Source: Hyphomicrobiales bacterium | GTDB lineage: Bacteria; Pseudomonadota; Alphaproteobacteria; Rhizobiales; Rhizobiaceae | Assembly (NCBI GenBank): GCA_017305925.1 | Contig: JAFKJW010000178.1 | Span: 28,514-92,513 of the forward strand | Direction: 5' to 3' | Length of the DNA stretch: 64,000 nt | In this document: positions 1-8,954 of the stretch, piece by piece | Numbering within the stretch: position 1 is the first letter of the stretch | Layout of the letters: every line of letters begins with the position of its first letter | Notes under the pieces: generated by a model | The model's input: only the letters and a program-made list of their open reading frames with translations | Told to the model about the DNA's origin: nothing | Database searches by the model: none | Translations under genes and position numbers: made by a program

Positions 1-518
1 TGTTCGTCGCGCCAAGCCTGATACCGCCGATGGTCTACGCAATTGGCGCCTACATCACCAGCGTGCCGCTCGGCCTGCAGGACAGCGTGCTGGGTCTGGC
101 CCTGGCCCATTCCGCCCTAGCGATCCCGTTCGTCTTCATTATCTCCGAAACCGGTCTGGCGGGCATTGGCGAGCGCGTCGAGCAAGCGGCCCAATCGCTG
201 GGTGCTCGCTGGACGTCGCGTGTATGGCGCATAACCCTGCCGCTCCTGATCCCGAGCATTGCCGTCGGCGGCCTCATCGCGTTCATAACGTCCTTCGACG
301 AAATCGTCGTCGCCCTTTTCCTGTCCGGCATTCACGTGCAGACCCTGCCAAAGACTTTCTGGCGTGCCGCGATTCTGGAAGTAACGCCGATCGTACCTGC
401 CGCGGCGGTGACGATCATGGCAGCCGGACTGACCGTCGTTTCGGTGGCAGCGCTCATGCTGCACCTGAGCAGATCGAGAGCCGGCCGGAACCCGTCTTCT
501 GTCTTCATAGGCCGCTAG
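1..518 (+). CDS. ABC transporter permease, PotC/spermidine-putrescine type (5' end outside window)
   Basis: This is the C-terminal part of an inner-membrane permease; the open frame runs back through base 3, so the start lies upstream of the window. Several hydrophobic membrane segments are visible. The cytoplasmic EAA loop reads EQAAQSLGA followed by TLPLLIPS, the contact site for the ATPase subunit, and the stretch FITSFDEIVVALF is typical of PotC/PotI permeases. The next gene starts 25 bases after the stop, so the permease probably belongs to one operon with the following hydrolase pair and imports their substrate. The substrate is not readable from the sequence. Confidence 0.88.
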   Translation, partial: FVAPSLIPPMVYAIGAYITSVPLGLQDSVLGLALAHSALAIPFVFIISETGLAGIGERVEQAAQSLGARWTSRVWRITLPLLIPSIAVGGLIAFITSFDEIVVALFLSGIHVQTLPKTFWRAAILEVTPIVPAAAVTIMAAGLTVVSVAALMLHLSRSRAGRNPSSVFIGR

Positions 519-543
519 GCCAAATTCGAGAACGAGTCGCATT

Positions 544-1503
544 GTGAAAATCGGTACTGCAGAAGCCTTGAAGTCGGCCGTCGTGAGAGGCTCACTGGTG
601 TTGGGCGAATATCCCGACGGCACGGAAATTTGCGCTCCGATAGCGATCGCGACCGGTGCCAGGCCCGGTCCGACGATGTGGCTCCAGGCATGTGTGCATG
701 GTCCCGAACTCGTCGGGCCGCTGGCCATCTCGCGATTCCTCGGCGAGCTCGACCTACAGCGGTTCTCGGGAACCGTGGTCTGTCTCCTTGCCGCAAACCC
801 CATCGCGTTCAGGTCGCGCGATCGGTTGACGATCGTGGACGGGCAGAATCTCAATCGCAGCTATCCGGGCCAGACGGACGGCGGTGTGACGCAACGCATG
901 GCGCATGTCGCGCTGACGGCCGCCCTGGAGGTTTCGGACGCGCTGGTCGACCTGCACTCCGGCGGAGACCATCTCGTCTGCTCCTATCACATCATCTACC
1001 GCAACGATGGCGGCGCGGCGGGCAAGAAATCGGAAGAGATGGCGTCCGGCCTGGGGGCACCGCAGATATGCAACGCGATGTCGCCCGTTTTTGACGGCGC
1101 CGCATTTGCCTGTTTCGTCGCGTCCGGCAGGCCGGCCGTTCTGGTGGAAAGCGGCGGCGGCGCGACGGTTACGCAGGTGGACATAGAGAACCAGGTCCGG
1201 GCGATCCGTGGAGCATGCTCCTGTCTCGGAATGCTCCCCGCGGCCTCGGCAGCCCCTCCGCCGCAGATCGGCCGCGAGGTCGCCCTGATCCATGGGGAGC
1301 GGGGCGGGATATTCGAACCGATGGCTCCGCTCGAAGCGGTCCTCGAAAAGGGCGACGAGTTCGGGCGCATCCGAAACCTGTATGGCGACACCCTCGAAAT
1401 ATGCCGGAACCCGTTCGGCCGGGCTCGCCTCATAGCGCTCCGCCGAGCCTACATGCCCATCCATGCCGGAGAAGAGGTCGCCGAAATCAGCCACATCGGC
1501 TGA
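544..1503 (+). CDS. Succinylglutamate desuccinylase/aspartoacylase-family deacylase, EutE/DoeB-like
   Basis: This is a zinc-dependent M14-type deacylase of 319 residues. The zinc signature HGPE is at residues 52-55 and the third ligand is His139 in DLHSGG; the substrate-binding NLNR follows at 102-105. The start is a GTG. The family cleaves N-acyl groups from amino acids. Its partner downstream is an M24 hydrolase without metal ligands, the same pairing as EutE (DoeB) with EutD (DoeA) in ectoine breakdown, where EutE removes acetate from N-acetyl-diaminobutyrate. The family is clear. Ectoine itself as substrate is uncertain, because the neighbouring permease is of the polyamine type and not the Ehu type. 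Confidence 0.82.
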   Translation: MKIGTAEALKSAVVRGSLVLGEYPDGTEICAPIAIATGARPGPTMWLQACVHGPELVGPLAISRFLGELDLQRFSGTVVCLLAANPIAFRSRDRLTIVDGQNLNRSYPGQTDGGVTQRMAHVALTAALEVSDALVDLHSGGDHLVCSYHIIYRNDGGAAGKKSEEMASGLGAPQICNAMSPVFDGAAFACFVASGRPAVLVESGGGATVTQVDIENQVRAIRGACSCLGMLPAASAAPPPQIGREVALIHGERGGIFEPMAPLEAVLEKGDEFGRIRNLYGDTLEICRNPFGRARLIALRRAYMPIHAGEEVAEISHIG

Positions 1504-1532
1504 CGCCCGCATCCGCACAGAAAGGACGACAG

Positions 1533-2690
1533 ATGGGTCTTCAGTTCGACCGAACAGAGTATGAGCGCCGCATATCCGCCGCTCGAACCCGGTTGCAGCG
1601 CAAAAACCTGGACGCCTTGCTCGTATTCGCACCGGAGAGCCTCTATTATCTCACGGGTTTCGACTCGACCGGTTTCGTCTACTTCCAGTTCGCTCTCCTG
1701 ACGGCCGACGAACGGCCGCTCGTCCTCCTGACGAGGCGGCCGGACCTGCTTCAGGCGCGCAAGACCTCGATAATCGAGGACGTCCGGATCTGGTACGACA
1801 CCGTCGACTCGGATCCCTCGAAGGATCTGCAGGATATCCTCAGGGAACACGGCCTCCAGGGACGGCGCGTCGGCATCGAACTCGACAGCTTCGGGCTGCG
1901 GGCGGCCTCCTACGAGGCCGTGCGCGCGCGACTGGAAGGATGGTGCGACCTGATCAACGGCTCGTCTGTGGTCCGAGAGCTGCGCGTGATCAAGTCCGAG
2001 GCCGAAATAGCGTATGTAAGGCGTGCGGCGCGACTGGCGGATGAAGCGCTCGTCGCGATGATCGACAAGAGCGGCCCCGGTGTCTTCGAAGGTGACATTG
2101 CCGCGGCCGGCGCGTCGGTCCTCGCCAGCGGCGGATGTGATCCGTCTCCGTCGGGGCCGGTGATCGGTTCGGGCGAGAGGGCGCTCCTCGTGAGAGCGAC
2201 CACCGAATACAGGGTGCTCGATCCAGAAGATCAGATCACCATCGAGTTTGCGGCAAGCTACCGCCACTACTGCGCCTGTCTCATGAGGACGTTCCGGATC
2301 GGCAGCGACCTGTCGCAGCAACGGCGCATGTTCGACGTCACGCGAGAAGCTCTCCTGGCGATGACAGATGCCGCCAGACCGGGCGAGCCGCTGGGCGCCA
2401 TCGATCAGGCTCACCGCGACGTATTCGACAAGGAGGGGTTCGGCGCGTCGCGCATGTCGGCTTGCGGTTATTCGCTCGGCGCTACCTTTCGGCCGTCATG
2501 GATGGACGTCCCGCCGCTGCTTTACGCCGGCAATCCTATGCTCACGCAGCCCGGCATGGTGCTGTTCCTCCACGCGATCCTCGCCGATGTGGACAGAAAT
2601 CTGGCCATGTCGCTCGGACACACGATCCTGATCGGGCAGGAGCGCGCCGAAATACTGAGCCAACTGCCGCTCGAACATATTGTCCGATAG
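1533..2690 (+). CDS. M24-fold hydrolase lacking metal ligands, EutD/DoeA-like
   Basis: This 385-residue protein has the creatinase N-domain plus the pita-bread M24 fold. The ATG at 1533 is chosen because AAAGGACGA lies just upstream and because the N-domain begins there. The five metal ligands of true aminopeptidases appear to be missing: Glu238 stands where the first Asp is expected (TIEFA), Cys249 replaces the second Asp, the HG(I/V)G histidine is replaced in CGYSLG, and the two late glutamates are absent (VLFLHAIL). Metal independence is known for the ectoine hydrolase EutD, which opens the ectoine ring. With the deacylase 29 bases upstream, a ring- or amide-opening hydrolase is likely; the exact substrate is not known. 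Confidence 0.78.
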   Translation: MGLQFDRTEYERRISAARTRLQRKNLDALLVFAPESLYYLTGFDSTGFVYFQFALLTADERPLVLLTRRPDLLQARKTSIIEDVRIWYDTVDSDPSKDLQDILREHGLQGRRVGIELDSFGLRAASYEAVRARLEGWCDLINGSSVVRELRVIKSEAEIAYVRRAARLADEALVAMIDKSGPGVFEGDIAAAGASVLASGGCDPSPSGPVIGSGERALLVRATTEYRVLDPEDQITIEFAASYRHYCACLMRTFRIGSDLSQQRRMFDVTREALLAMTDAARPGEPLGAIDQAHRDVFDKEGFGASRMSACGYSLGATFRPSWMDVPPLLYAGNPMLTQPGMVLFLHAILADVDRNLAMSLGHTILIGQERAEILSQLPLEHIVR

Positions 2691-2787
2691 ACCGATGCGC
2701 ATGAAAGCGTAGCGGCATGGCCGGACCGTTCAGGGCGTGGAGGCCGCTTGTCACGCGCCCTCAAGAAATCGGCATAAGACGGCGCTT

Positions 2788-2810
2788 CGGCTCGAGCCGG
2801 CTAGCCGGCT
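2788..2810. terminator. Overlapping palindromes between convergent genes
   Basis: Two perfect palindromes overlap here: CGGCTCGAGCCG (2788-2799) and AGCCGGCTAGCCGGCT (2795-2810). The second contains the stop codon of the SDR gene on the minus strand. They sit in the 110-base gap between convergent genes, so a bidirectional hairpin terminator is possible. No T-tract follows, so the call is weak. Confidence 0.35.
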
Positions 2811-3637
2811 GCCGCTACCCATGGCGGGTCGCGATAATTGTCCCAGGTCGCGCCGATGCCGGCGTCGACCGGGATCGCGGCGCCGGTGATGCCGTTGGCG
2901 ATCGGCGAAGCGACGAAGGCGATCGCGGCGGCGATGTCGCGCGGCGTCAGCACGCGGCCGAGCGGGTGGCGGGCGGCGTAGGACGCCAGAATTTCGTCGC
3001 CATCCGGCAGCGTCGCCAGGCGTCCGGCGAGCAGGGGCGTATGCGTGACGCTCGGGCAGACGCAGTTCACCGTCACCCGGTCGCGGGCCAGATCGAGCGC
3101 CGCGGCGCGTGCAAGATTGAGGAGAGCGCCCTTCGACGTGCAGTAGGAGAACATGCCATGCTCGGCCTGGAGCCCGTCCAGGCTGGACAGCAGCACGATC
3201 GCGCCGCTCCGGCGCTTGCGCATGCCTTTCGCCGCCTCGCGCGCGACCAGGAAGGACCCGCGGACATTGACGCCCATCACCTGCTCGAAATCCTCGACCG
3301 AGGTCTCGAAGACGGGGCCGCCGGCGCCGAGAACGCCGGCGCAGGCGACCGCGACATCGATCTCTCCAAGGACGCTCCGCGCGGTGGCGAAGGCCTCGAC
3401 GACGGTCTTCTCGTCGCCGGTGTCCCCGGTGAGGGCGACAGCCTCGCGGCCGGTCCTGCGGATCGCCTGTGCCGTCTCGTCGGCTGCGCCGGCGGTCCAG
3501 TCGAGCACCGCGACGTCGGCGCCGAGATCGGCCAGCGTGAGCGCGGTCTCGCGGCCGATGCCCGAGCCGCCGCCGGTGATAAAAGCCACCTTGCCGTGAT
3601 AGGACAGGCCGGGAAACGGTTCGCGGGCGCCGCTCAT
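2801..3637 (-). CDS. Short-chain dehydrogenase/reductase (SDR)
   Basis: This is a classical SDR of 278 residues. The NAD(P) motif TGGGSGIG is near residue 23, and the catalytic Ser and Tyr-x-x-x-Lys are seen in LSSLDG and YCTSK. It is the last gene of the operon that begins with the binding protein at 7722, and its start overlaps the stop of the lactonase gene by four bases (ATGA), a sign of translational coupling. It probably oxidises the imported sugar or sugar derivative to a ketone or lactone that the adjacent lactonase handles. The substrate is unknown. Confidence 0.88.
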   Translation of the reverse strand: MSGAREPFPGLSYHGKVAFITGGGSGIGRETALTLADLGADVAVLDWTAGAADETAQAIRRTGREAVALTGDTGDEKTVVEAFATARSVLGEIDVAVACAGVLGAGGPVFETSVEDFEQVMGVNVRGSFLVAREAAKGMRKRRSGAIVLLSSLDGLQAEHGMFSYCTSKGALLNLARAAALDLARDRVTVNCVCPSVTHTPLLAGRLATLPDGDEILASYAARHPLGRVLTPRDIAAAIAFVASPIANGITGAAIPVDAGIGATWDNYRDPPWVAAAG

Positions 3638-4536
3638 GCGGAAGCTCCCCCCGTTATCGCGCCCTTGTAGGTCGGCGCGCCGCCGCCCGGAAACGTCAGC
3701 CGCCACAGCCGTCCGGCATAGTTCGGCTCGGCGCTGCTGGCGAGCACGCTGGCGTCCGTAACCCAAAGCGTCTCGCCGTCGAAGGCCAGATTGGTCGGGC
3801 AGCCTCCGGTGCGCACGAAGCCCTTCGGCGTGCCGTCGCGCGCCAGCACGTGGAAGCCTTCGCCGACGAGGTCGGTGACCAGCAGCGACCCGTCCCCGGC
3901 GATCGCCATGCCATCCAGGATCGGGTTCTCGCCCGGCATCCTGCCGAGGTCTTCGATCGTGCCGTCGGTCCGCAGCCGGCGGACGTGGCCGGTGTAGGAT
4001 TCGTCCCAGACGATGGAGCCGTCGGCCTCGACCACCACGCCGTTGGGGAAAGTCGGCTCGGGAAAGGCGACCTTGACGCTCGTCCTGCCGTCCGGGGAAA
4101 GGGCATAGATATAGCTGGGGTCCGGGTTGGCCGGGTTGTAGGTGCCCGGGTCGGTCCAGACCAGGGTGCCGTCGGGCCCGAAGACGAGGTCGTTCGGGCC
4201 GTTCATCGGGACGCCGTCGACCTCGCTCACCAGGATTTCGGGCTTGCCGCCGGGCCGCACGCGCTGGATCGACGGCAGGGTCATCTCCGCCGCCCGCCAC
4301 GGGCCGACCGTGCCGCCGTTCTGACAGACATAGAGCGCGCCGTCCGAGCCCAGCACGCAGGAGTTCGGCGCTCCGGTGACGTAGGCGAGCTGTCTTGCCT
4401 TGCCGTCCCTGCCGACGACCGTCAGCTGGCTGCGGTAGCTCTCGACGAAGACGACGCTGCCGTCCGGCATGACCGTCGGCCCTTCCGGCCAGCCGAGATC
4501 CGAAGCGACGAGTTCCGGTGTCAGATCATAGGTCAT
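3634..4536 (-). CDS. SMP-30/gluconolactonase-family lactonase
   Basis: This is a six-bladed beta-propeller of 300 residues in the SMP-30/LRE family, which opens sugar lactones using one divalent metal. The usual metal-site segments are present: the N-terminal glutamate in WPEGPTV, the asparagine in GPNDLVFGPDG and the aspartate in ILDGMAIAGDG. It overlaps both the permease upstream and the SDR downstream by four bases, so it is part of the same tightly packed operon. It should hydrolyse the lactone formed by one of the SDRs of this cluster. Confidence 0.88.
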   Translation of the reverse strand: MTYDLTPELVASDLGWPEGPTVMPDGSVVFVESYRSQLTVVGRDGKARQLAYVTGAPNSCVLGSDGALYVCQNGGTVGPWRAAEMTLPSIQRVRPGGKPEILVSEVDGVPMNGPNDLVFGPDGTLVWTDPGTYNPANPDPSYIYALSPDGRTSVKVAFPEPTFPNGVVVEADGSIVWDESYTGHVRRLRTDGTIEDLGRMPGENPILDGMAIAGDGSLLVTDLVGEGFHVLARDGTPKGFVRTGGCPTNLAFDGETLWVTDASVLASSAEPNYAGRLWRLTFPGGGAPTYKGAITGGASA

Positions 4537-5366
4537 TTGACGGCTCCGACTGTCAGTCCGCGCACGATGTAGCGCTGTATGAAAAGGGAAAAGATCAGGA
4601 TCGGGATCACCGTCACCACGCCGACGGTCGCGGCGATGTTCCAGTCGATCGGGCGCTGCGCGCTGACCAGCGTCGCGGCGCCGAGCGAGATGGTCTGGAA
4701 TCCGCGCGAGTCGATGACATAGAGCGCCACCAGGAATTCGTTCCAGATGAACAGGGCGCCGAACAGGGCCGCCGTCACCAGGCCCGGCCGGACGATCGGC
4801 AGCATCACGTGCCAGAGCACGCTGACGCGCGTGCAGCCGTCGATCATCGCGGCTTCGTCGATCTCGGCGGGGATCTCGTCGAAGAAGCCGATCATGATCC
4901 AGACCACGAGCGGCAGCGAGAAGGCGACATAGGGCAGGACAAGGCCGGCATAGCTGTCCTGCAAGCCCGCGGCCTTGACCATCAGGAAGAGCGGGATGGC
5001 GACCGCTATCGGCGGCATGAAGCGCATGGACAGGATGGTGTTGGCCAGCTGCTCGCTCTGCCTGAAGCGAAGCCGGGAGAAGGCGTAGGCGGCCGGCGTT
5101 CCGATGACGATGGCGATGAAGGTCGCGATGCTGACGACGATGATGGAATTGAGGGTGAAGCTCAGCATGCCCTGGCTGAACAGGACCTCATTGTAGTTCT
5201 TTGCCGCCTGCGCCCAGCTGAAGCTCAGCTTCGGCGGAACCTGGGCGAGGATTTCGATCCGCTTCTTGGTCGAAAGGATGGCGAGATACAGGAACGGCGC
5301 CGCGCCGACGAGGCCGAGCACGACAAGGACGATATATGCCAGAATTCGGCCCGGCCGGATCTTCAT
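4533..5366 (-). CDS. Sugar ABC transporter permease, MalG/UgpE type
   Basis: This is a 277-residue inner-membrane subunit with about six hydrophobic segments. The EAA loop reads EIDEAAMIDGCT and is followed by a HVMLPIVRPG stretch. The start at 5366 begins MKIRPGRILAY and overlaps the upstream permease by four bases. It should form a heterodimer with the product of 5363-6280 and use the binding protein at 6307-7722. No ATPase gene is present in this operon; the best candidate partner is the MalK-type ATPase at 54623-55786. Confidence 0.9.
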   Translation of the reverse strand: MKIRPGRILAYIVLVVLGLVGAAPFLYLAILSTKKRIEILAQVPPKLSFSWAQAAKNYNEVLFSQGMLSFTLNSIIVVSIATFIAIVIGTPAAYAFSRLRFRQSEQLANTILSMRFMPPIAVAIPLFLMVKAAGLQDSYAGLVLPYVAFSLPLVVWIMIGFFDEIPAEIDEAAMIDGCTRVSVLWHVMLPIVRPGLVTAALFGALFIWNEFLVALYVIDSRGFQTISLGAATLVSAQRPIDWNIAATVGVVTVIPILIFSLFIQRYIVRGLTVGAVK

Positions 5367-6280
5367 CGCGAGGTCCCCGGCCGCAACTGCACGTATTTGA
5401 GAAGAATCGTGGTCCCCACGGCGAGGATCAGCAGCATCATGTACGAAGACGCGGCGGCGTAGCCGTAGTTCTGGAACTGGAAGCCGTTCTGGAACGCGAA
5501 GAAGCTGAGGGTCGTCGTGGAGCGGGCCGGTCCGCCGTAGCTCAGGCCGTAGATGAGGTCGAACGAGCGGAAGGCGTCGACGGCGCGGAAGACCGTTGCG
5601 AAGACGATCGCCGGCATCAGCATCGGCAGGGTGATGCGGCGGAACGTCACGAACGGTCCGGCGCCATCGACCTGGGCCGCCTCGAAAACCTCCTGCGGAA
5701 GCGCCTGGAGCCGGGCGAAGACGATCATGAAGACGAAGGGCGTCCACTGCCAGCAATCGACCAGCACGACCGTGACGCGCGCCATCTCGACGCTGCCCAG
5801 CCAGTCGGGCGGCGACAGGCCGACCGCCTTGATCGCCCAGTCGATCACGCCCCAGTCGGGGTTGAGCAGGGCACGCCACATGACGCCCACGACGATGGGC
5901 GTCATCAGCATCGGCAGGAGCAGGATGCCGCGCACGATCCAGGCGCCGCGCAGGTGAAGATTGAAGAAGACGGCCAGCGCCACGCCGAGCACGACCTGCA
6001 CCGCGACGGAGCAGGTGACCAGGATGGCGCTGTTCCAGGTGGCGTTCCAGAATTGAGGATCGACGAGGAGCGCCCTGTAGTTGGCGAGGCCGACGAAATT
6101 CCCCGTGCCCGTCGCCGCGGTCAGATCCGTCAGCGACAGGCGCAGGCTGTGGAACAGCGGATAGATGCTGAAGACCACGAGATAGAGCATGCAGGGGCCG
6201 AGGAGGATCCATGCGGCCCTCCCCGGCTCATCGCGCGTGCCGAAAGCGAACCTGGCCGGCGCGGCGGCTGCGATGCTCAT
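5363..6280 (-). CDS. Sugar ABC transporter permease, MalF/UgpA type
   Basis: This 305-residue permease starts MSIAAAAPARF and has an N-terminal membrane helix (WILLGPCMLYLVVF) followed by the permease core. The EAA loop is EVFEAAQVDGAG with the LPMLMP stretch behind it, as in CUT1 carbohydrate importers. It lies 26 bases downstream of the binding-protein gene and overlaps the next permease by four bases. The protein works in the inner membrane as half of the translocation channel. Confidence 0.9.
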   Translation of the reverse strand: MSIAAAAPARFAFGTRDEPGRAAWILLGPCMLYLVVFSIYPLFHSLRLSLTDLTAATGTGNFVGLANYRALLVDPQFWNATWNSAILVTCSVAVQVVLGVALAVFFNLHLRGAWIVRGILLLPMLMTPIVVGVMWRALLNPDWGVIDWAIKAVGLSPPDWLGSVEMARVTVVLVDCWQWTPFVFMIVFARLQALPQEVFEAAQVDGAGPFVTFRRITLPMLMPAIVFATVFRAVDAFRSFDLIYGLSYGGPARSTTTLSFFAFQNGFQFQNYGYAAASSYMMLLILAVGTTILLKYVQLRPGTSR

Positions 6281-6306
6281 CTATGCGCTACCCTGCCCGG
6301 CTTCGG

Positions 6307-7722
6307 TCAGGCGAGGTGGCCGGCCTTGCGCAGCATGGCCTCCCACTGCGTCTGGACCTTCTCGCAGGCGGTCTTGGCATCCTGCGTCCCGATCAGGGCG
6401 GCGTTGAACTCGACGTTCATGACATCGTTCAGCTGGAAGAATTCCGGAATGAGCGAGGTCGGTATGATCTCCGCCGTCGAGGCGGCCTTCAAGGCATCCG
6501 GCAGGTAGGGCAGCTTGGCGACGAGGTCCGGATCGGTGAAAGCCGAGGTGCGGCTGGCGTCGATCTGGTACTTTTCGACCTCGAACTTGTTGAACGCCTT
6601 GCTGGTCATCCAGGTCAGGGCCAGCCATGCCGCATCCTTCTTGGCCGGATCGATGTTCTTCGGGATGCCCATGCCCCAGCCCCCCTGGATCGCGCGCGCC
6701 GTCTCGCCCGGCTTGGCGGGAACCGGCGCCGTGCCGGTTTTGTCGGCGACCATCGAATTTTCGCCGTTGAGGATCGGGCCGGCAATGGTCGACCAGAAGA
6801 TCATCTGGGCGATCTTGCCGGTGGAGAAGCCGTCGACATTTTCCGCGAAGCCGTATTTCGTGACGTTCTTCGGCGCGTAAGGCAGCAGGTCGATGAGCAT
6901 CTGCAGGGCGCCGATGCCTTCGGGCGAATTGACGTTCGGCTTGAAGTTCTTCTCCTTCGGCGTGCCGCTCATCAGCTTGCCGCCGGTGGTTATGAAACGG
7001 GTGTACCAATCGACGGCGGCGAGCGAGAAATCGTTGGCGCCGATGAAGGAGCATCCGGCGACATCGTCCGTGTTGAGCTTCACGGCCGCATCCTTGAATT
7101 CCTCCCAGGTCGCGGCGGGCTTCAGTCCGGCTGCCTCGAACAGATCCTTGCGGTAGAAATAGATGACGGACCCCGAATGCAGGCCGGGGATGCCGTAGAT
7201 GTCGTTGCCCTTTCCGAGCGTGCCCGTCGCCATGTCGAAGATGCCGACATTGCGCATGGCCGGCGGCAGGAAGTCGGCGATGTCCCAGTCCGGCGGGGTC
7301 TTGGACGGGTCGTCGATGTAGGCGTTGAGCTGCTCGTAATATCCGGCGCCGACCTGCTGCGTCGTCAGGAAGCCGAGATATTCGATGAGCTCGAAGGAGG
7401 AGCGGTCGGCCTTCAGGTTCTGCAGGGTCTTCTCGATCAGCGCGCCCAGCGCAGGCGAGGTGATCTCAAGCTCCATGCCGGTGTCCTGCCTGAACTGGTC
7501 GAGCATGTCGCCCAGTGCCCGGTGGTCGTTCTCGTCGCCGGTCATGAGGATGTTGAGCTTGGTGCCCGCATGCTTCTTCCAGTCGAAATCGGCGGCAAGC
7601 GCCGGACGCGAAAAGCCGAGACCGCCGAAGGCGCCGGCAATACCCATGGCCGCGGCGACCTGCATCAGGTCGCGTCGCGTCACGCCCTGCGCCGACAGGC
7701 CGATTTTCGTTTTTTCATCCAT
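6307..7722 (-). CDS. Extracellular sugar-binding protein of ABC transporter (Tat-type signal)
   Basis: This 471-residue family 1 solute-binding protein captures the substrate in the periplasm for the two permeases encoded next. The N-terminus carries a twin-arginine motif at residues 16-17 (TRRDLM) followed by a hydrophobic stretch ending near ALA, so Tat export is likely. A GGGGAG ribosome site lies about nine bases before the ATG. It is the first gene of a five-gene operon (binding protein, two permeases, lactonase, SDR) and is preceded by a LacI-type operator at 7803-7816. Confidence 0.9.
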   Translation of the reverse strand: MDEKTKIGLSAQGVTRRDLMQVAAAMGIAGAFGGLGFSRPALAADFDWKKHAGTKLNILMTGDENDHRALGDMLDQFRQDTGMELEITSPALGALIEKTLQNLKADRSSFELIEYLGFLTTQQVGAGYYEQLNAYIDDPSKTPPDWDIADFLPPAMRNVGIFDMATGTLGKGNDIYGIPGLHSGSVIYFYRKDLFEAAGLKPAATWEEFKDAAVKLNTDDVAGCSFIGANDFSLAAVDWYTRFITTGGKLMSGTPKEKNFKPNVNSPEGIGALQMLIDLLPYAPKNVTKYGFAENVDGFSTGKIAQMIFWSTIAGPILNGENSMVADKTGTAPVPAKPGETARAIQGGWGMGIPKNIDPAKKDAAWLALTWMTSKAFNKFEVEKYQIDASRTSAFTDPDLVAKLPYLPDALKAASTAEIIPTSLIPEFFQLNDVMNVEFNAALIGTQDAKTACEKVQTQWEAMLRKAGHLA

Positions 7723-7802
7723 GATTCCATCTCCCCATTTTTCATTGTCGCCGCGGTCGGTCGATCCGGCCTTGTTCCAGACTGCATCCGAAAAATGCGA
7801 TA

Positions 7803-7816
7803 GTCAATCGATTGCT
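7803..7816. promoter_or_regulatory. Putative LacI-family operator, family B
   Basis: GTCAATCGATTGCT lies between the divergent starts at 7722 (minus) and 7994 (plus). Its core CAATCGATTG is a perfect palindrome centred on CG, the usual centre of LacI-family operators. The same element occurs twice at 55926-55961. The LacI gene at 8955 is the nearest candidate regulator. Confidence 0.62.
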
Positions 7817-7993
7817 CAAACATAAATTGCGTGTTATTCGACAATGGCGGCAGAACTGAACACATTCCGGGACCACGCGACCGAGGCATGTCGCGGGCAG
7901 TTTTTGCTTGCGTCCAAGCAGACCTTGGATCGCGGGCACCATCGGCCTTCGCATAGCCGCCAGGCTGCCGGCCCGGATCGAATGGAGGATTTC

Positions 7994-8791
7994 ATGGGTC
8001 TGGGAAGCGTAGTCGTCACGGGTGCCGGCGACGGCATCGGCCGTGCCATCGCGATTCGTCTCGCCGCGGACGGCTGGAAAGTCGTCGGCCTGGAAATCAA
8101 CGGCGAAACGGCCGAGGCCTTGGGGAAAAAGCTCGGCGACGGCCACAGGGTCCTGTGCGGCGACGCATCGGAGCGGGCGATGCTTGCCCAGGCGCGGGAA
8201 GCCGCCGAGGAACTGGCGCCTCTCGAGGGCTGGGTCAACAATGTCGGCGTCGCACTGATGGGCAACCTGCATGAGCCCAGGGACGCCGATGTGGAGCGGG
8301 TTTTCGCCGTGAACCTGATGTCGCATTTCTGGGGATCGTCGGAGGCGATCCGCACCTGGGTCGCGCGGCGGGCAACGGGCTCCATCGTCAACGTGTCGTC
8401 CGTGCATGGACGCTCGGCCTTCAACATGTGGGCCGCCTACGATGTCGCGAAAGCCGGGATCGACGCCTTGACCCGCTACATCGCCGTCGAATACGGACCG
8501 ATCGGCATCCGCGCAAATGCCGTCGCTCCGGGCGCGGTGCGGACGTCGCTGGTGCAGCGCGTCATCCGCGACAGCCCGGACAGCACCCGCGCCGAGCGCG
8601 AAATGTCGATCCAGCACCCGCTTGAGCGGATCGGCGAACCCGAGGAGATTGCGGCGGCGGTGTCGTGGCTGATCTCGTCGGAGGCGTCCTTCGTGACGGG
8701 CCAGTCGCTTGCGGTCGATGGCGGCCTCACCTCGCGCTGCTACCGGTACGAGCCGGATGCCGATCTGCTCGCCAGATACGGCAAGGCGTAG
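7994..8791 (+). CDS. Short-chain dehydrogenase/reductase (SDR)
   Basis: This 265-residue SDR has the cofactor motif TGAGDGIG near the N-terminus and a catalytic Ser (VSSVHG) with Tyr-x-x-x-Lys (YDVAK). The ATG at 7994 is preferred over 7982 because GGAGG at 7984-7988 is spaced five bases from it. It is divergent from the uptake operon and shares the family B operator region. It likely acts on the same imported compound as the other SDR of this cluster. Confidence 0.87.
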   Translation: MGLGSVVVTGAGDGIGRAIAIRLAADGWKVVGLEINGETAEALGKKLGDGHRVLCGDASERAMLAQAREAAEELAPLEGWVNNVGVALMGNLHEPRDADVERVFAVNLMSHFWGSSEAIRTWVARRATGSIVNVSSVHGRSAFNMWAAYDVAKAGIDALTRYIAVEYGPIGIRANAVAPGAVRTSLVQRVIRDSPDSTRAEREMSIQHPLERIGEPEEIAAAVSWLISSEASFVTGQSLAVDGGLTSRCYRYEPDADLLARYGKA

Positions 8792-8954
8792 CGGCGGTTC
8801 TCCTGGCCCGTCTTCGACGATCCATGCGGAGGGCAGGGCGAACCGCGGAATCGGCGCGGGGCTGGGGGTAAGGGAACTGCGAATGCGTTCGGGATTCTGG
8901 AATTCGCTCCAGGGATGATATCAAGGCGACGCGATCTTCAGAATCGGGATTCTC

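Noticed and set aside
4533..6212. A 559-codon open frame on the minus strand
   Set aside because: Only the part from 5366 onward matches a permease; the upstream part is arginine-rich out-of-frame sequence of the adjacent permease gene.
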